Source: Pontibacter sp. G13 (GTDB lineage: Bacteria; Bacteroidota; Bacteroidia; J057). Taken from it: a stretch of DNA of 64,000 nucleotides. Shown piece by piece: positions 17,190 to 26,676 of this stretch. The stretch lies in the NCBI RefSeq assembly GCF_031851795.1, contig NZ_CP134696.1, forward strand, positions 3,988,501 to 4,052,500, written 5' to 3'. Position numbers and translations under genes: made by a program. Position 1 is the stretch's first letter, and each line of letters begins with the position of its first letter. Under the pieces are notes generated by a model that ran no database searches, had not been told where the DNA came from, and worked only from the letters and a program-made list of their open reading frames with translations.

Positions 17190-18932
17190 ATGAATAAGCA
17201 ATCATTCGCCCTGATCATGGTCTCGATGGCCTTCTGGGTGATATTGGGAGGAGGATGCGCCCAGCAATTGACCCCCCAAGGAGGACCGAAAGATGTAGAT
17301 CCGCCTATAATCGTCAAGACCACTCCAGATAGTGCACAGCTTCGATATGTGACCCCAAAAGTTCGATTCGTATTTGACGAACCGATCCGAAAGCCCACGA
17401 TGGATCGGGAGATATTCATTTCCCCATTTGTGCGTTCTCCCAAGGTGATATTGAGCGATAACGCCAAGAAAGTCTCCATTCAATTTCGCGATGAGCTTAG
17501 ACCTCAGACTACCTACATCGTGACTTTGACGGATATTCAGGATTCCCATGAAGGGAATAAACTAGAAAGCTCTTATTCATTGGCATTCAGTACGGGGGAT
17601 GTATTGGATAGCATGGAGATTCGCGGACGTATCCAAAGCCCGGTGATTGGTCAGCCTGAAAAGGAAATGACCATATTGCTATTTGATCCAGATACCGTTG
17701 CAGACAACGATTTCGTCCGAGTAAGGCCTGCTTATTTGACCAAAACTGACGAGTCTGGCGAATTTTCATTCAAGTATCTCCGCAATACCCCATTCCGAAT
17801 TCTAGGCGTCAAAGACGAAGATCAATCCAACTCTTTCAGTGGCTCGAATGAATGGGTCGCGATCTCCCCCGATTCTCTGGTAACGTTTTCGGATTCCCTG
17901 GGCAACTTGGCGACTGTGGTGCTGTATTCATTTCTTATGGATAATGACGTGCCGCGAGTTAAGAGTTACAAGTGGATTCAAAATCAAACCCTCTCCGTAA
18001 CGCTCAGCAAAAATATCAAGCTGGACAGCGCTCAGGTCTGGTATTCTGACACACTGGGCAATGACTCTGTACCTCTACCACATTTGACTCTAATTGAAGG
18101 GACTGATCCGGAGCTCTTGATAAATGTTCCGACTGGGAGATTTGTCGAGGGATTGATTCACTTTGAAGGCATTGCCGATAGCCTTGGTTTTGCTCTCGAT
18201 TCGACCCTGAGAGTCAATGGAAGTCGATTCAAGGCATTTGATTCACCGCTGATCGCCAAACCCAAGCTCAATCCACATATTGCGAAGTGGGAATTGATCG
18301 CTCCGAAATTCCTTGATTCAGATGAGCTTTCGGCATTGGTAGTGACAGACACGAGCAAATATGATTCGCTCCGAAAAGAGATTCCTCTGGAGATATCCCA
18401 ATCAGGATTCAAGGTCCAATTTGCGCCTGCGGCCGCCCCAGATTCCGCAGTCCCATATATTCTCAATGTACCTGGTGCATGGTCCCAAGATTCGGCTTTG
18501 TTGGATAGTACATTTAGGCTTTCCCTCAAATGGGAAGACCCCAAAATATATGGAAGCGTGGAGGGGGCTTTGAAGATGGACAGTACCTATTCTGGCCCGT
18601 TTGTGTTGGAGATGCTAGATGATAAAGGGAAACTGGTCAGAAGTACGACGGATACCACATTTACCTTCGAGCGACTGAAAGCGGGTTCCTACACCTTTCG
18701 CATCATTTTGGATGAAGATGGAAATGGAGTGTGGACACCCGGCACGCTCGACCCACCTACTTTGCCAGAAAAGATCTGGCAGGACCCCACTCCCTTAAGT
18801 ATTCGGGAAAACTGGGTCTTCGAAGAATATTTGATAGAAGTGAATCTTTCGGGCGGGACTGCCTCAGCAGCTGCTTTGCAAAATGAGGATGAAGATGCTC
18901 AAACGGATGGTCCTCCCGAAAAGAAGGAGTGA
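17190..18932 (+). CDS. Ig-like domain lipoprotein (Big_5 type)
   Basis: The 580-residue product carries a lipobox (LGGGC, Cys23), then the TPQGGPKDVDPP segment typical of Bacteroidota Ig-like lipoproteins. An N-terminal Big_5-type beta sandwich follows (about 35-135, with VRFVFDEPI and TYIVTLTD), then further beta-rich domains and an acidic tail. Such proteins are outer-membrane or surface lipoproteins found in nearly every genome of the phylum, of unsettled function. It is 23 bases downstream of the 161-residue gene and closes this three-gene run with a strong terminator. Confidence 0.85.
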   Translation: MNKQSFALIMVSMAFWVILGGGCAQQLTPQGGPKDVDPPIIVKTTPDSAQLRYVTPKVRFVFDEPIRKPTMDREIFISPFVRSPKVILSDNAKKVSIQFRDELRPQTTYIVTLTDIQDSHEGNKLESSYSLAFSTGDVLDSMEIRGRIQSPVIGQPEKEMTILLFDPDTVADNDFVRVRPAYLTKTDESGEFSFKYLRNTPFRILGVKDEDQSNSFSGSNEWVAISPDSLVTFSDSLGNLATVVLYSFLMDNDVPRVKSYKWIQNQTLSVTLSKNIKLDSAQVWYSDTLGNDSVPLPHLTLIEGTDPELLINVPTGRFVEGLIHFEGIADSLGFALDSTLRVNGSRFKAFDSPLIAKPKLNPHIAKWELIAPKFLDSDELSALVVTDTSKYDSLRKEIPLEISQSGFKVQFAPAAAPDSAVPYILNVPGAWSQDSALLDSTFRLSLKWEDPKIYGSVEGALKMDSTYSGPFVLEMLDDKGKLVRSTTDTTFTFERLKAGSYTFRIILDEDGNGVWTPGTLDPPTLPEKIWQDPTPLSIRENWVFEEYLIEVNLSGGTASAAALQNEDEDAQTDGPPEKKE

Positions 18933-18947
18933 TCTGAAAATCCTTAC

Positions 18948-18991
18948 AACCCCTCGGCAAAAGTGACGATTTGCCGAGGGGTTTTCGTTTT
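18948..18991 (+). terminator. Terminator after the Ig-like lipoprotein
   Basis: Perfect 14-base arms AACCCCTCGGCAAA and TTTGCCGAGGGGTT flank an 8-base loop and are followed by a T-rich tail. It insulates the helicase gene downstream. Confidence 0.9.
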
Positions 18992-19073
18992 ATTCGGGCT
19001 GTGCGGGTATTTGCACCGGGGCAATAATTTGTAACTTAACCACCACGGCATCCTTTTCCCAAAATTAGCCAGT

Positions 19074-22000
19074 ATGCGTCAGATTCTGCATGCCTATAAA
19101 ATGCGACTCACCAATTTGAGTCAGGGCAACCGATCTCTCAGGCTTAATCGTCTCTCCAAACGCCGCGACATGGACCTCAAAGATTTGGGGTATCTTGAGT
19201 CGGCAGCTCCCGAAGATTTGCTCCGGAAAATCATTGCGGGAAAGCACATCCCCCTCATTTCCCAGCTGGACCCCCGGCACGAACCCACCAATCTGGCCGA
19301 CCAGCGCCTCAGCCACATTTACCGAACCGTCAACACGCTGTTCGAAGAATCAGGTTCCTATGACCTATTTGTTGGATACCCATTCGTAGAAGGGAAGTTT
19401 GCCGATGGAACAATCGCCCGATGTCCCGTGCTGCTTTTCCCGGTACGACTCGTTCGCAATTTGAAATCGAGGCCTCGATGGAAGCTCGAAATTGTCCCTG
19501 ATGAGCCTGTGACCTTCAACAAGACCTTTTTCTTGGCTTTTGAGCAGTATCAGCAGTTGAGGTTGGATGCGGAGTTTTGGGAAGAGGAAATCGATCCAAA
19601 CAAGGATTGGCAGATCTGGATACAACAGCTTTACGCCAAAATAAAGGATTACGAACTAGGCCTCAATTTCAACTCGGAACTGTTCTCGCTTCAGCTGGAG
19701 CGATTCATGGATGAAACGAAAGGTTCCATGGAAGGCTGGAGAAATGGCGTACTGAAGTTCAAACCTCAGGCGGTGTTGGGCATATTTCCCCAATCCGATT
19801 CTGCGCTGTTGAGGGATTACGAGATCATTGAAAAATCAGAAGAAGATTACGATCTAGAGGGGTTGTTCGGGAAACGCGAATACCGACCCGTATCTCAGGA
19901 GATTGGCTACATCAAGGAGGAGGACCGGTATTTTGTTACGGAAGTAGACCAGTCTCAAGAGGATGCGCTGATACAAATCAAAGGAGGGAGATCGATCGTT
20001 GTCCACGGTCCACCCGGTACAGGCAAGTCTCAGGTCATTGTGAACATCATTGCCGATGCAATGGCCCACGGGAAAAAGGTCCTGATGGTCTCGCAAAAGC
20101 GAGCCGCATTAGATGTGGTTCACAAACGATTGAGTGGATTGGGATTGGGAAGATTCTCCGTTTTGGTGCATGACTACAGACATGATCGCTCGGCCATTTT
20201 CCAGAAAATCCGAAAGCTCATTGATGATATCCCGGTGTTTCAGCAAGAGATTCAGGATCTGAATATCACCAAATGGGAGCACGAGTATCAATTGCTCTCC
20301 CGGCAGACTGACCAATTCAATCGCACGTTTGACGAGTTGTACAAGGCTCTGGTCAAGCCCCTCGATGCTGGAGTAAGTGCACATGAATTGTATTTGCTTT
20401 CTGATCCCAAGGAGGATCTGCTTCCGATGCAGGAGATTTCTCGGAAATGGAATCTCGATCAATTGATGGTATTCACGGATAAACTCAGGTCGCTCGGAGA
20501 CTACGCAGATTTATTGGAGGAATCTCACCCGTGGGCGGATCGTCTTTCCTTCAGGCATTATGGCTATGAAGATCGAGATCGGATTTCTCATGCGTTGGAA
20601 CAAGTTCCCGACCAATTGAACCAGCTCAATGAGATCTTTCTGAATCTGTCAAAGAAGCTCGGGAATCAGATTTTGAACAAGGATCGCAATTCGCAAAGAG
20701 TCGCCAAATTTCGTGAGATGGAGCGTCTGCTTCAGCGGCCGGATTTTCGAGCTGACCTAGAAGCCATTCATTTGGCACAAGGGACTCCAGATGATTTTGA
20801 GGCTGAATTGGCCAAATTCGAGCATGCCATTGATGGCCTTTCAGAGCGTCAGATTTTGGGAGACGAGCACTGGGTCTATTATGAAACCCTGCTCAAGCAT
20901 GTCCGGGTGTATCAAAAACGATCAGGGCAAATCCTCAAGTGGGTATCCATCCCTTTTCTACAGGCCAAATGGTTCTTCGAAAAGGTTTTGGAAAAGCACA
21001 AGATGAAACTCGATGACAAATCCTTTGAGGTCATTCGGGAAGAGGTTCGAGCTTTCAGGGAAATGCACCGAGTGTATTCGCAGCAATTGGAGCAACCATT
21101 TCTGGCTGATTTTCCGCTGCTCAATGGCCAGTCTGAAAAGGATGATTGGTTGGAGCGAAAGCGCAAGCATCTCGCTGGCTATCGAACGTTTACCAAACTC
21201 ACCTTTTTTCCCGGTTTGAGCCCTCGATTTAAAGGGGGAGGATTCGATACACAGCATTGGACCCAGTCTCTCCGGCAAATCGATTCACTCGAAGATTTTA
21301 CGCATGAACTTGAGAGCTTCGAACGAGGATTGGAATCTTGGCTGAGTCCTTCCCAAGCCAGCAAATTGGTGGCGAGCGTTTCTGCTCCTGAAGAAATCCA
21401 AGGCTGGCTAGAAGCTCTAAAGGAGGCTTTTGACAAGGATTTCGATGACCTTCGGAATTTGGATCAGATGCTCGCCAATTACACCCCAGCTGAAATGGAG
21501 GCCCAGCAAATCGTTCGAGATCGATTTGGTGCCCAATGGGATGAAAAGATGGTCGTGGAGGCTGTACAGAACTCCTTGTACTGTTTCTGGCTAGAATGGG
21601 CCGAGCGTGTAGATCCTGTCTTGGCGGAGGTTTCAGGAAGATCTTGGAACAGAAAATCTCAAGAGTTTTCGGACAAACTCCAAGAGCGAAGAAAGCGGGT
21701 GGTGGAGTTGATTCTCCGAAAAATCAAGGAGAAGATCTCTAGCATCATTCAATACAATCGCCTCAACAATCCCACCACGTTCCGCACGGTGCATCACCAA
21801 GTGAGTAAAAAGCGCCGTCTCTGGTCAGTCAGAAAACTGGTCGCCGAGACTTGGGACGAAGGGTTGAAGGAATTGACCCCGTGCTGGATGGCCTCGCCTG
21901 AATCTGTCGCGGCGATATTTCCGATGAAGCCTGATTTCTTCGATGTCGTGATTTTTGATGAGGCTTCCCAATGCTTTGTAGAGCGTGCACTTCCGGTCAT

Positions 22001-23237
22001 TCTTCGCGGCAAACAAGCGGTGATTGCTGGAGATGACAAACAGCTTCCTCCGACGGATTTGTATAGCGTGCGGTATGAAGATGCCGATGAAGAATTTGTC
22101 GAAACCGAAGTTGCGCTTGAGGTGGAAAGCGTCCTAGACCTCGCCAAAACCTCCTTTCCAGAAACGCGACTGCTTTGGCACTATCGCTCCAAAGAGGAGG
22201 CTTTGATCAATTTCTCGAATTATGCCTTTTACGATGGCGCCCTGCAAGTCATTCCACCCGCCCAGTCTGAGTTGCGAGACATTCCTCCATTGGAATGGGT
22301 AGAAGCTTCCGGTCAATGGATTCAGAATCGAAATTCCGTAGAGGCTGATCTCATTCTGGATTTGATTTTGGAGTTGGTGGATCGGCCCGACAAGCCTTCT
22401 GTGGGGATTGTGACCTTCAATTATCATCAGCAGGAATTGATCCGTGATGCGATAGATCAGAAGTTGCAAGATCTGGCAGATGCAGATGATCCAAAGTTCT
22501 ATCAATTACAAGGGTTGATGGATTTGGAGGAAAGTGGAGAATTCCAGGGATTGTTCGTCAAGAACATCGAGAATGTCCAAGGAGATGAGCGAGACATCAT
22601 CATTTTTTCGGTAGGCTATGCGCCCAACGAAAAGGGTAAACTCTCCACGAACTTTGGACTGTTGAATCAACGAGGCGGTGAGAACCGTCTCAATGTGGCC
22701 ATTACGCGTGCTCGGAAGAAAATTTATGTGGTCTGTTCTTTCTTTCCAGAATCGCTTCAAGTGGAAGATGCCACACACGCTGGACCTAGATATTTTCGAG
22801 ATTTTTTGATGTATGCACGAGCTGTGAGCCGAGGCCGCAAGGAAGAGGCTATGCTATTGCTCAACAAGCAAGACGACCAGCAAGTGCTCATGCCCCCTCC
22901 TCCTAATGCCTTGTCTGACTGGATTGCCCAAGAGCTCGAAGACCAAGGATGGGTGGTAGATCGGAACATTGGAGACACTCGCTACAAACTGGATTTGGCC
23001 GTGAAAGCTAGACGTGATGATGAAGGCTATTTACTGGGAATCGAATGTGAGGGACCCTTCTATTTTCAAGGCCGGAGTAGCAAGGAGCGGGAGGTATATC
23101 GAAGCCGTTTGTTGAAGAATCGAGGATGGGAGCTACACCGAGTTTGGGGGCGAAATTTTTGGAAGGACAAACAAAAAGAGATGAGTGCTATTCTGGATCG
23201 GTTATCTCAGTTGCGTGCAAAGTCTGCCAATCTGTAA
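19074..23237 (+). CDS. Superfamily 1 helicase fused to a Vsr/MTES_1575-like nuclease
   Basis: The 1387-residue product is a COG1112-type SF1 helicase. The first 300 residues resemble the DUF4011-like N-terminal region (RLTNLSQGNRSLRL). Helicase motifs: Walker A GPPGTGKS (312-319), motif II FDEAS (961-965), motif III AGDDKQLPPT, an HYRS motif, NVQGDERD and the C-terminal NVAITRARKKIYV; a long helical insert lies between Walker A and motif II. The last 110 residues fit a PD-(D/E)xK nuclease of the MTES_1575/Vsr type: LDLAV (Asp1307), GIECEG (Glu1324, Glu1326), then an Arg-rich helix and GWELHRVWG. Such fusions occur in anti-phage helicases. It stands alone between two terminators, with no methylase or partner. 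Confidence 0.88.
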   Translation: MRQILHAYKMRLTNLSQGNRSLRLNRLSKRRDMDLKDLGYLESAAPEDLLRKIIAGKHIPLISQLDPRHEPTNLADQRLSHIYRTVNTLFEESGSYDLFVGYPFVEGKFADGTIARCPVLLFPVRLVRNLKSRPRWKLEIVPDEPVTFNKTFFLAFEQYQQLRLDAEFWEEEIDPNKDWQIWIQQLYAKIKDYELGLNFNSELFSLQLERFMDETKGSMEGWRNGVLKFKPQAVLGIFPQSDSALLRDYEIIEKSEEDYDLEGLFGKREYRPVSQEIGYIKEEDRYFVTEVDQSQEDALIQIKGGRSIVVHGPPGTGKSQVIVNIIADAMAHGKKVLMVSQKRAALDVVHKRLSGLGLGRFSVLVHDYRHDRSAIFQKIRKLIDDIPVFQQEIQDLNITKWEHEYQLLSRQTDQFNRTFDELYKALVKPLDAGVSAHELYLLSDPKEDLLPMQEISRKWNLDQLMVFTDKLRSLGDYADLLEESHPWADRLSFRHYGYEDRDRISHALEQVPDQLNQLNEIFLNLSKKLGNQILNKDRNSQRVAKFREMERLLQRPDFRADLEAIHLAQGTPDDFEAELAKFEHAIDGLSERQILGDEHWVYYETLLKHVRVYQKRSGQILKWVSIPFLQAKWFFEKVLEKHKMKLDDKSFEVIREEVRAFREMHRVYSQQLEQPFLADFPLLNGQSEKDDWLERKRKHLAGYRTFTKLTFFPGLSPRFKGGGFDTQHWTQSLRQIDSLEDFTHELESFERGLESWLSPSQASKLVASVSAPEEIQGWLEALKEAFDKDFDDLRNLDQMLANYTPAEMEAQQIVRDRFGAQWDEKMVVEAVQNSLYCFWLEWAERVDPVLAEVSGRSWNRKSQEFSDKLQERRKRVVELILRKIKEKISSIIQYNRLNNPTTFRTVHHQVSKKRRLWSVRKLVAETWDEGLKELTPCWMASPESVAAIFPMKPDFFDVVIFDEASQCFVERALPVILRGKQAVIAGDDKQLPPTDLYSVRYEDADEEFVETEVALEVESVLDLAKTSFPETRLLWHYRSKEEALINFSNYAFYDGALQVIPPAQSELRDIPPLEWVEASGQWIQNRNSVEADLILDLILELVDRPDKPSVGIVTFNYHQQELIRDAIDQKLQDLADADDPKFYQLQGLMDLEESGEFQGLFVKNIENVQGDERDIIIFSVGYAPNEKGKLSTNFGLLNQRGGENRLNVAITRARKKIYVVCSFFPESLQVEDATHAGPRYFRDFLMYARAVSRGRKEEAMLLLNKQDDQQVLMPPPPNALSDWIAQELEDQGWVVDRNIGDTRYKLDLAVKARRDDEGYLLGIECEGPFYFQGRSSKEREVYRSRLLKNRGWELHRVWGRNFWKDKQKEMSAILDRLSQLRAKSANL

Positions 23238-23252
23238 TATTCTCAAAAATAA

Positions 23253-23281
23253 ATGCCTTCCGGATGAAATCTGGAAGGCAT
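23253..23281 (+). terminator. Hairpin after the helicase-nuclease gene
   Basis: Arms ATGCCTTCC and GGAAGGCAT form a hairpin with an 11-base loop starting 16 bases past the stop. The T tail is weak. Confidence 0.55.
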
Positions 23282-23360
23282 AATCTAACAAGCTTAATCT
23301 TAATAAATGCGTTTCCTGCACTATTAATCCAAATGTAGCATAAATTTTTAAATATATCAG

Positions 23361-23403
23361 AAAAATGTCAGTCTAAAGTTAATTCGCCAAACGACATTTT
23401 TTT
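23361..23403 (-). terminator. AT-rich inverted repeat, probable terminator
   Basis: Arms AAAAATGTC and GACATTTTT are separated by 23 bases, with T tails on both strands. It lies about 25 bases past the stop of the minus-strand gene at 23428. Confidence 0.45.
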
Positions 23404-23427
23404 AAGTATGTGTGCATACCATTCAGG

Positions 23428-23973
23428 CTAAGGTTTTTGTGCTGGAAGGAGTATTTGAAGGTGGGCACGGGAGAATAGCCATTTTCCTTGAATGATCATT
23501 CCATCTATTGGATAGGTATAAATGATAGCATCTTTCTGATGGCTTAAACATTCATATCCCTTTAATTCACAGTTTTCGGGGAATAGATTTAAATGTGAGG
23601 GTCTTAGCTGGTCTTGAAATCGCAAATCTGGATTCAGATCAAACTCGTGTTTCCACTGGTCGAATTGGGTGAATTGTCTAGATGAATCGGGAAATTCCTC
23701 CAGTAAAAACGACACAGCTACTACGACGGCTTGTTCAAACTCGATTACAACTTTCCCCTTTCCGTTTAATCCTAGCTCCGAAGTGTAGGTAAGGAGGTGG
23801 GGCTTGAATTGATAGAGTTCGTACCCCTGATGATCCTGCCGTGCCAATGCCAATACGTCCCCGAGCGGCATACCGACATCTACATCGGAGATTTGGCCGA
23901 AAGCAGTTTGGTACGCTAGCATGAGACAACTGAAGAACAGGGCAAGGCGCCAAATTCCGATGGATTGGTTCAT
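23428..23973 (-). CDS. Secreted protein of unknown function
   Basis: The 181-residue product has a signal peptide (RLALFFSCLMLAYQTAFGQ) when started at ATG 23973; the frame is open to an ATG at 24030, which would put 19 polar residues before the signal and is not preferred. The mature part is a small alpha/beta domain with ISDVDVGMPLGDVLALA near its start, a layout that recalls SmpA/OmlA-like or BamE-like folds only loosely. Last gene of a minus-strand run after the symporter. No family assigned. Confidence 0.7.
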   Translation of the reverse strand: MNQSIGIWRLALFFSCLMLAYQTAFGQISDVDVGMPLGDVLALARQDHQGYELYQFKPHLLTYTSELGLNGKGKVVIEFEQAVVVAVSFLLEEFPDSSRQFTQFDQWKHEFDLNPDLRFQDQLRPSHLNLFPENCELKGYECLSHQKDAIIYTYPIDGMIIQGKWLFSRAHLQILLPAQKP

Positions 23974-24069
23974 CCGGGATGCTTCATACGTGAAGGAACG
24001 GGATATTATGATTATTCCCAATTCATTCACAAGGCGATTCCCTTCCTTCCTAACAGCAGTATCGAATCA

Positions 24070-25584
24070 TCAATCTTTGCGAGCATCCCAATCGGTAGCT
24101 AGTACCAATCCCGCTACAGTCAATAAGGCATTGACCAAAAGAATCTCGAATCCAAAGGTGTACCCAATGACGATTGGGGAGAAATGAGCGATTCCATAGC
24201 TCAGAATAGGAGCCAATACACATACCCACGGTATGGCATTGTCGCGGACCTTGAATTTGGTAAACATGCCGTAGGCGTAGAGTCCCAATAGGGGGCCATA
24301 GGTATAACCAGCGGCTTTGAACAATTCCCAAATGACTGCTTCGTTTTTGGCGGCATTGAAGATCAAAACGACGGCAAACAAGACCAATGCGTATCCGATA
24401 TGGACTTTGTATCGAATCTGTTGCTTTTCAGCTTCATCGGTACGTTCGGAGAAGTTGAGGATATCTACGCAAAATGCAGTGGTCAAAGCAGTAAGGGCGG
24501 AATCTGCACTTGAGTAGGCTGCTGCCACCACCCCAAGCAAAAATAATCCTCCCGCAACAGGGCCAAGGAAGTCTAGAGCCAATCGTGGGAACAGGCGGTC
24601 GGTTTCCACACAGGTATCAAAAGTGCCTGTATCTGGATTGAGGATATTCAGCTTGCAGCCTTCTTCGAATACGGTCTGGACCACCCCCATTTCTTCGCCG
24701 TAGAGGAACAAAAGTGCTCCGAGGGAAAGGAAGAGGAAATTGGCGATCACCAGCACAATGGAGAAACTGAAGATATTTTTCTGCGCTTCTTCAAGGTTTC
24801 GACAGGTCAAATTCTTCTGCATCATGTCTTGATCCAGCCCTGTCATGACCACCGCGATAGCAGCCCCACTCAAAAATTTCCACCCGAAGAAGGTAGACTG
24901 GCTTGGATCGGTGTAGAGAATTTGTGAGTAATCGCTATTCCAGATCTTGGAAGCCATATCACCCAAAGTCCATTCCAAGGCATCTCCAATCAGCCAGACC
25001 GTAACGCCCGCACTCACCAGCATGAAAGCCGTTTGTAGGGTGTCGGTCCATACCACAGTCTTGATTCCCCCCCGAAATGTGTAGACGAAAATTAACCCGA
25101 TGGAGATGGCGACCGTGATCCAAAATGGAATCCCCAAAGGATCGCATATCGCGATTTGAAGGACCAAAGCGACCAGATAGAGCCTCAAGCTGGCTCCAAT
25201 GATTCGCGAAAGCTGGAAAAATAGTGATCCCGTCTTGTAGGCAGCGATGCCATATCGCTCCTTGAGGTATTCGTAAATCGAGGTGAGATTGAGCCGGTAG
25301 TACATCGGCATCAAGACTAGCGCAATGATGGCGTACCCCAGCAGATACCCAAACACCATCTGCATGTATCCCCAATGGTCCTGTGCTACTGTGCCCGGAA
25401 TGGATATGAATGTTACCCCCGAAAGGCTGGCTCCAATCATACCGAATGCCACGACGTACCAAGGCGAATTGCGATTGGCCGTGAAGAAGGTTTGACCATC
25501 GGAATTCTTACCGGTGATGAGGGAAATCAAGAAGAGGAGGACAAAGTAGGCTAGCAGCAAATACACAGCAACATTCGGGTCCAT
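24070..25584 (-). CDS. Sodium:solute symporter (SSS family)
   Basis: The 504-residue product is a sodium:solute symporter of the LeuT-like fold with 13-14 membrane helices. Typical segments are the first-helix hairpin, GASLSGVTFISIPG and the sodium-site region AAAYSSADSALTALTTAFCVD. Relatives carry sugars, proline, pantothenate or sialic acid; this subgroup in Bacteroidota is unassigned. Its start is 76 bases after an unknown protein gene on the same strand and its stop is 96 bases before the small secreted protein, so the three may be one transcript. Confidence 0.92.
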   Translation of the reverse strand: MDPNVAVYLLLAYFVLLFLISLITGKNSDGQTFFTANRNSPWYVVAFGMIGASLSGVTFISIPGTVAQDHWGYMQMVFGYLLGYAIIALVLMPMYYRLNLTSIYEYLKERYGIAAYKTGSLFFQLSRIIGASLRLYLVALVLQIAICDPLGIPFWITVAISIGLIFVYTFRGGIKTVVWTDTLQTAFMLVSAGVTVWLIGDALEWTLGDMASKIWNSDYSQILYTDPSQSTFFGWKFLSGAAIAVVMTGLDQDMMQKNLTCRNLEEAQKNIFSFSIVLVIANFLFLSLGALLFLYGEEMGVVQTVFEEGCKLNILNPDTGTFDTCVETDRLFPRLALDFLGPVAGGLFLLGVVAAAYSSADSALTALTTAFCVDILNFSERTDEAEKQQIRYKVHIGYALVLFAVVLIFNAAKNEAVIWELFKAAGYTYGPLLGLYAYGMFTKFKVRDNAIPWVCVLAPILSYGIAHFSPIVIGYTFGFEILLVNALLTVAGLVLATDWDARKD

Positions 25585-25660
25585 AACGCAGGAATCATTG
25601 TGGGTAAGGCTCTAAGTTACGAAACCATTGCAACGCTCACCAACCCATCGTGGGAATGCA

Positions 25661-26488
25661 TCATCCGACGCCGCGATTGAGTTCCATTCGGGGGTACCAA
25701 AGTCGCTGAGTTTTCCAGCCGAGCGCCTTCACTCGTTTTTCAAGCATGGCCTGTGCCAGCCCCAAACTGATGGGCATATTGGGGAGCAAGAGTCTGCGTG
25801 AGAGATTGGTTCGCAGGAAAACCATCTTTCGGTTGGGGACCCGGACCATTGCCAGGCTTGGATTGTGGTTGAAGTCCGAGATCACGCGCATCATGATGAT
25901 GGCATCTTCGGGGTAAAGCCGCAACTCTGAGAGCACCCATACAGGACCTATCGCGAAAGGTAGAAGCTCATGCCAGTAGATGAAATCAAACATCTGGGCA
26001 TAGGATCGCAAATCGAGGATTTTTTGATCGCCAGATTCTTCGTCGAAAACCTGATACATCTTCTTGAGAGGAAGCAAATCCGGCTGAGGAGAAAAAATGC
26101 TCACCGGCATCAGCGTATTGGCATTGACAGGAAAAGTGCCTGTGTCTTCCCGAAGCACGTTTGACAGCCACATACCCAAGCGACGGCAAGCGGACTCGTC
26201 CTCTACAAAAGGGAAGTTTCGGATGTCAAATCTCGATTGCTGCCTCAATTGCCCCAATACCTGTAGGAATCGGTCTCGTTCACTGTGGGTGAGCCTCCCC
26301 GGATACTCATCATTGAATCCCGAAGTCAAGAATCGCTCGAAGAGATTCAAGGTATGGTCCCGATTGATGTGGAGTAGGGAGTGCTTGCTGATAAACAAGT
26401 TGATCAGCGCGAATTGAACTTCGAGGGAGGAGGTGTACGTCGGAACCTCCAGCAATCTCTTGATGTATTGCCGGACTCTACCAATCAT
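25661..26488 (-). CDS. Conserved-looking protein of unknown function
   Basis: The 275-residue product shows no signal peptide or membrane helix and no motif I recognise. It is mixed alpha/beta, with an all-helical first third (helices near residues 1-30 and 60-80) and a basic C-terminal third (NRKMVFLRTNLSRRLLLPN). It is probably cytoplasmic. It lies between the DUF2851 gene (188 bases upstream) and the symporter gene (76 bases downstream) on the same strand. Length, composition and codon pattern look like a real gene. Confidence 0.7.
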   Translation of the reverse strand: MIGRVRQYIKRLLEVPTYTSSLEVQFALINLFISKHSLLHINRDHTLNLFERFLTSGFNDEYPGRLTHSERDRFLQVLGQLRQQSRFDIRNFPFVEDESACRRLGMWLSNVLREDTGTFPVNANTLMPVSIFSPQPDLLPLKKMYQVFDEESGDQKILDLRSYAQMFDFIYWHELLPFAIGPVWVLSELRLYPEDAIIMMRVISDFNHNPSLAMVRVPNRKMVFLRTNLSRRLLLPNMPISLGLAQAMLEKRVKALGWKTQRLWYPRMELNRGVG

Positions 26489-26676
26489 GGAGTTGAACTT
26501 ACCGATGTTAGGGGTACTACACCGAATTCGGGAAAAGAGGTCAGTTTTGGATAATCACCGCAAGATGGAAGGGGAAATGATCCAAGCTCTGAATCCGAAT
26601 TGATCGGCAGTACTTTAGTGACAACCAGCTCGCGCGTGAATTGGTTGGGCTGCTGTTTGATCCCCGGGGATTTCGT

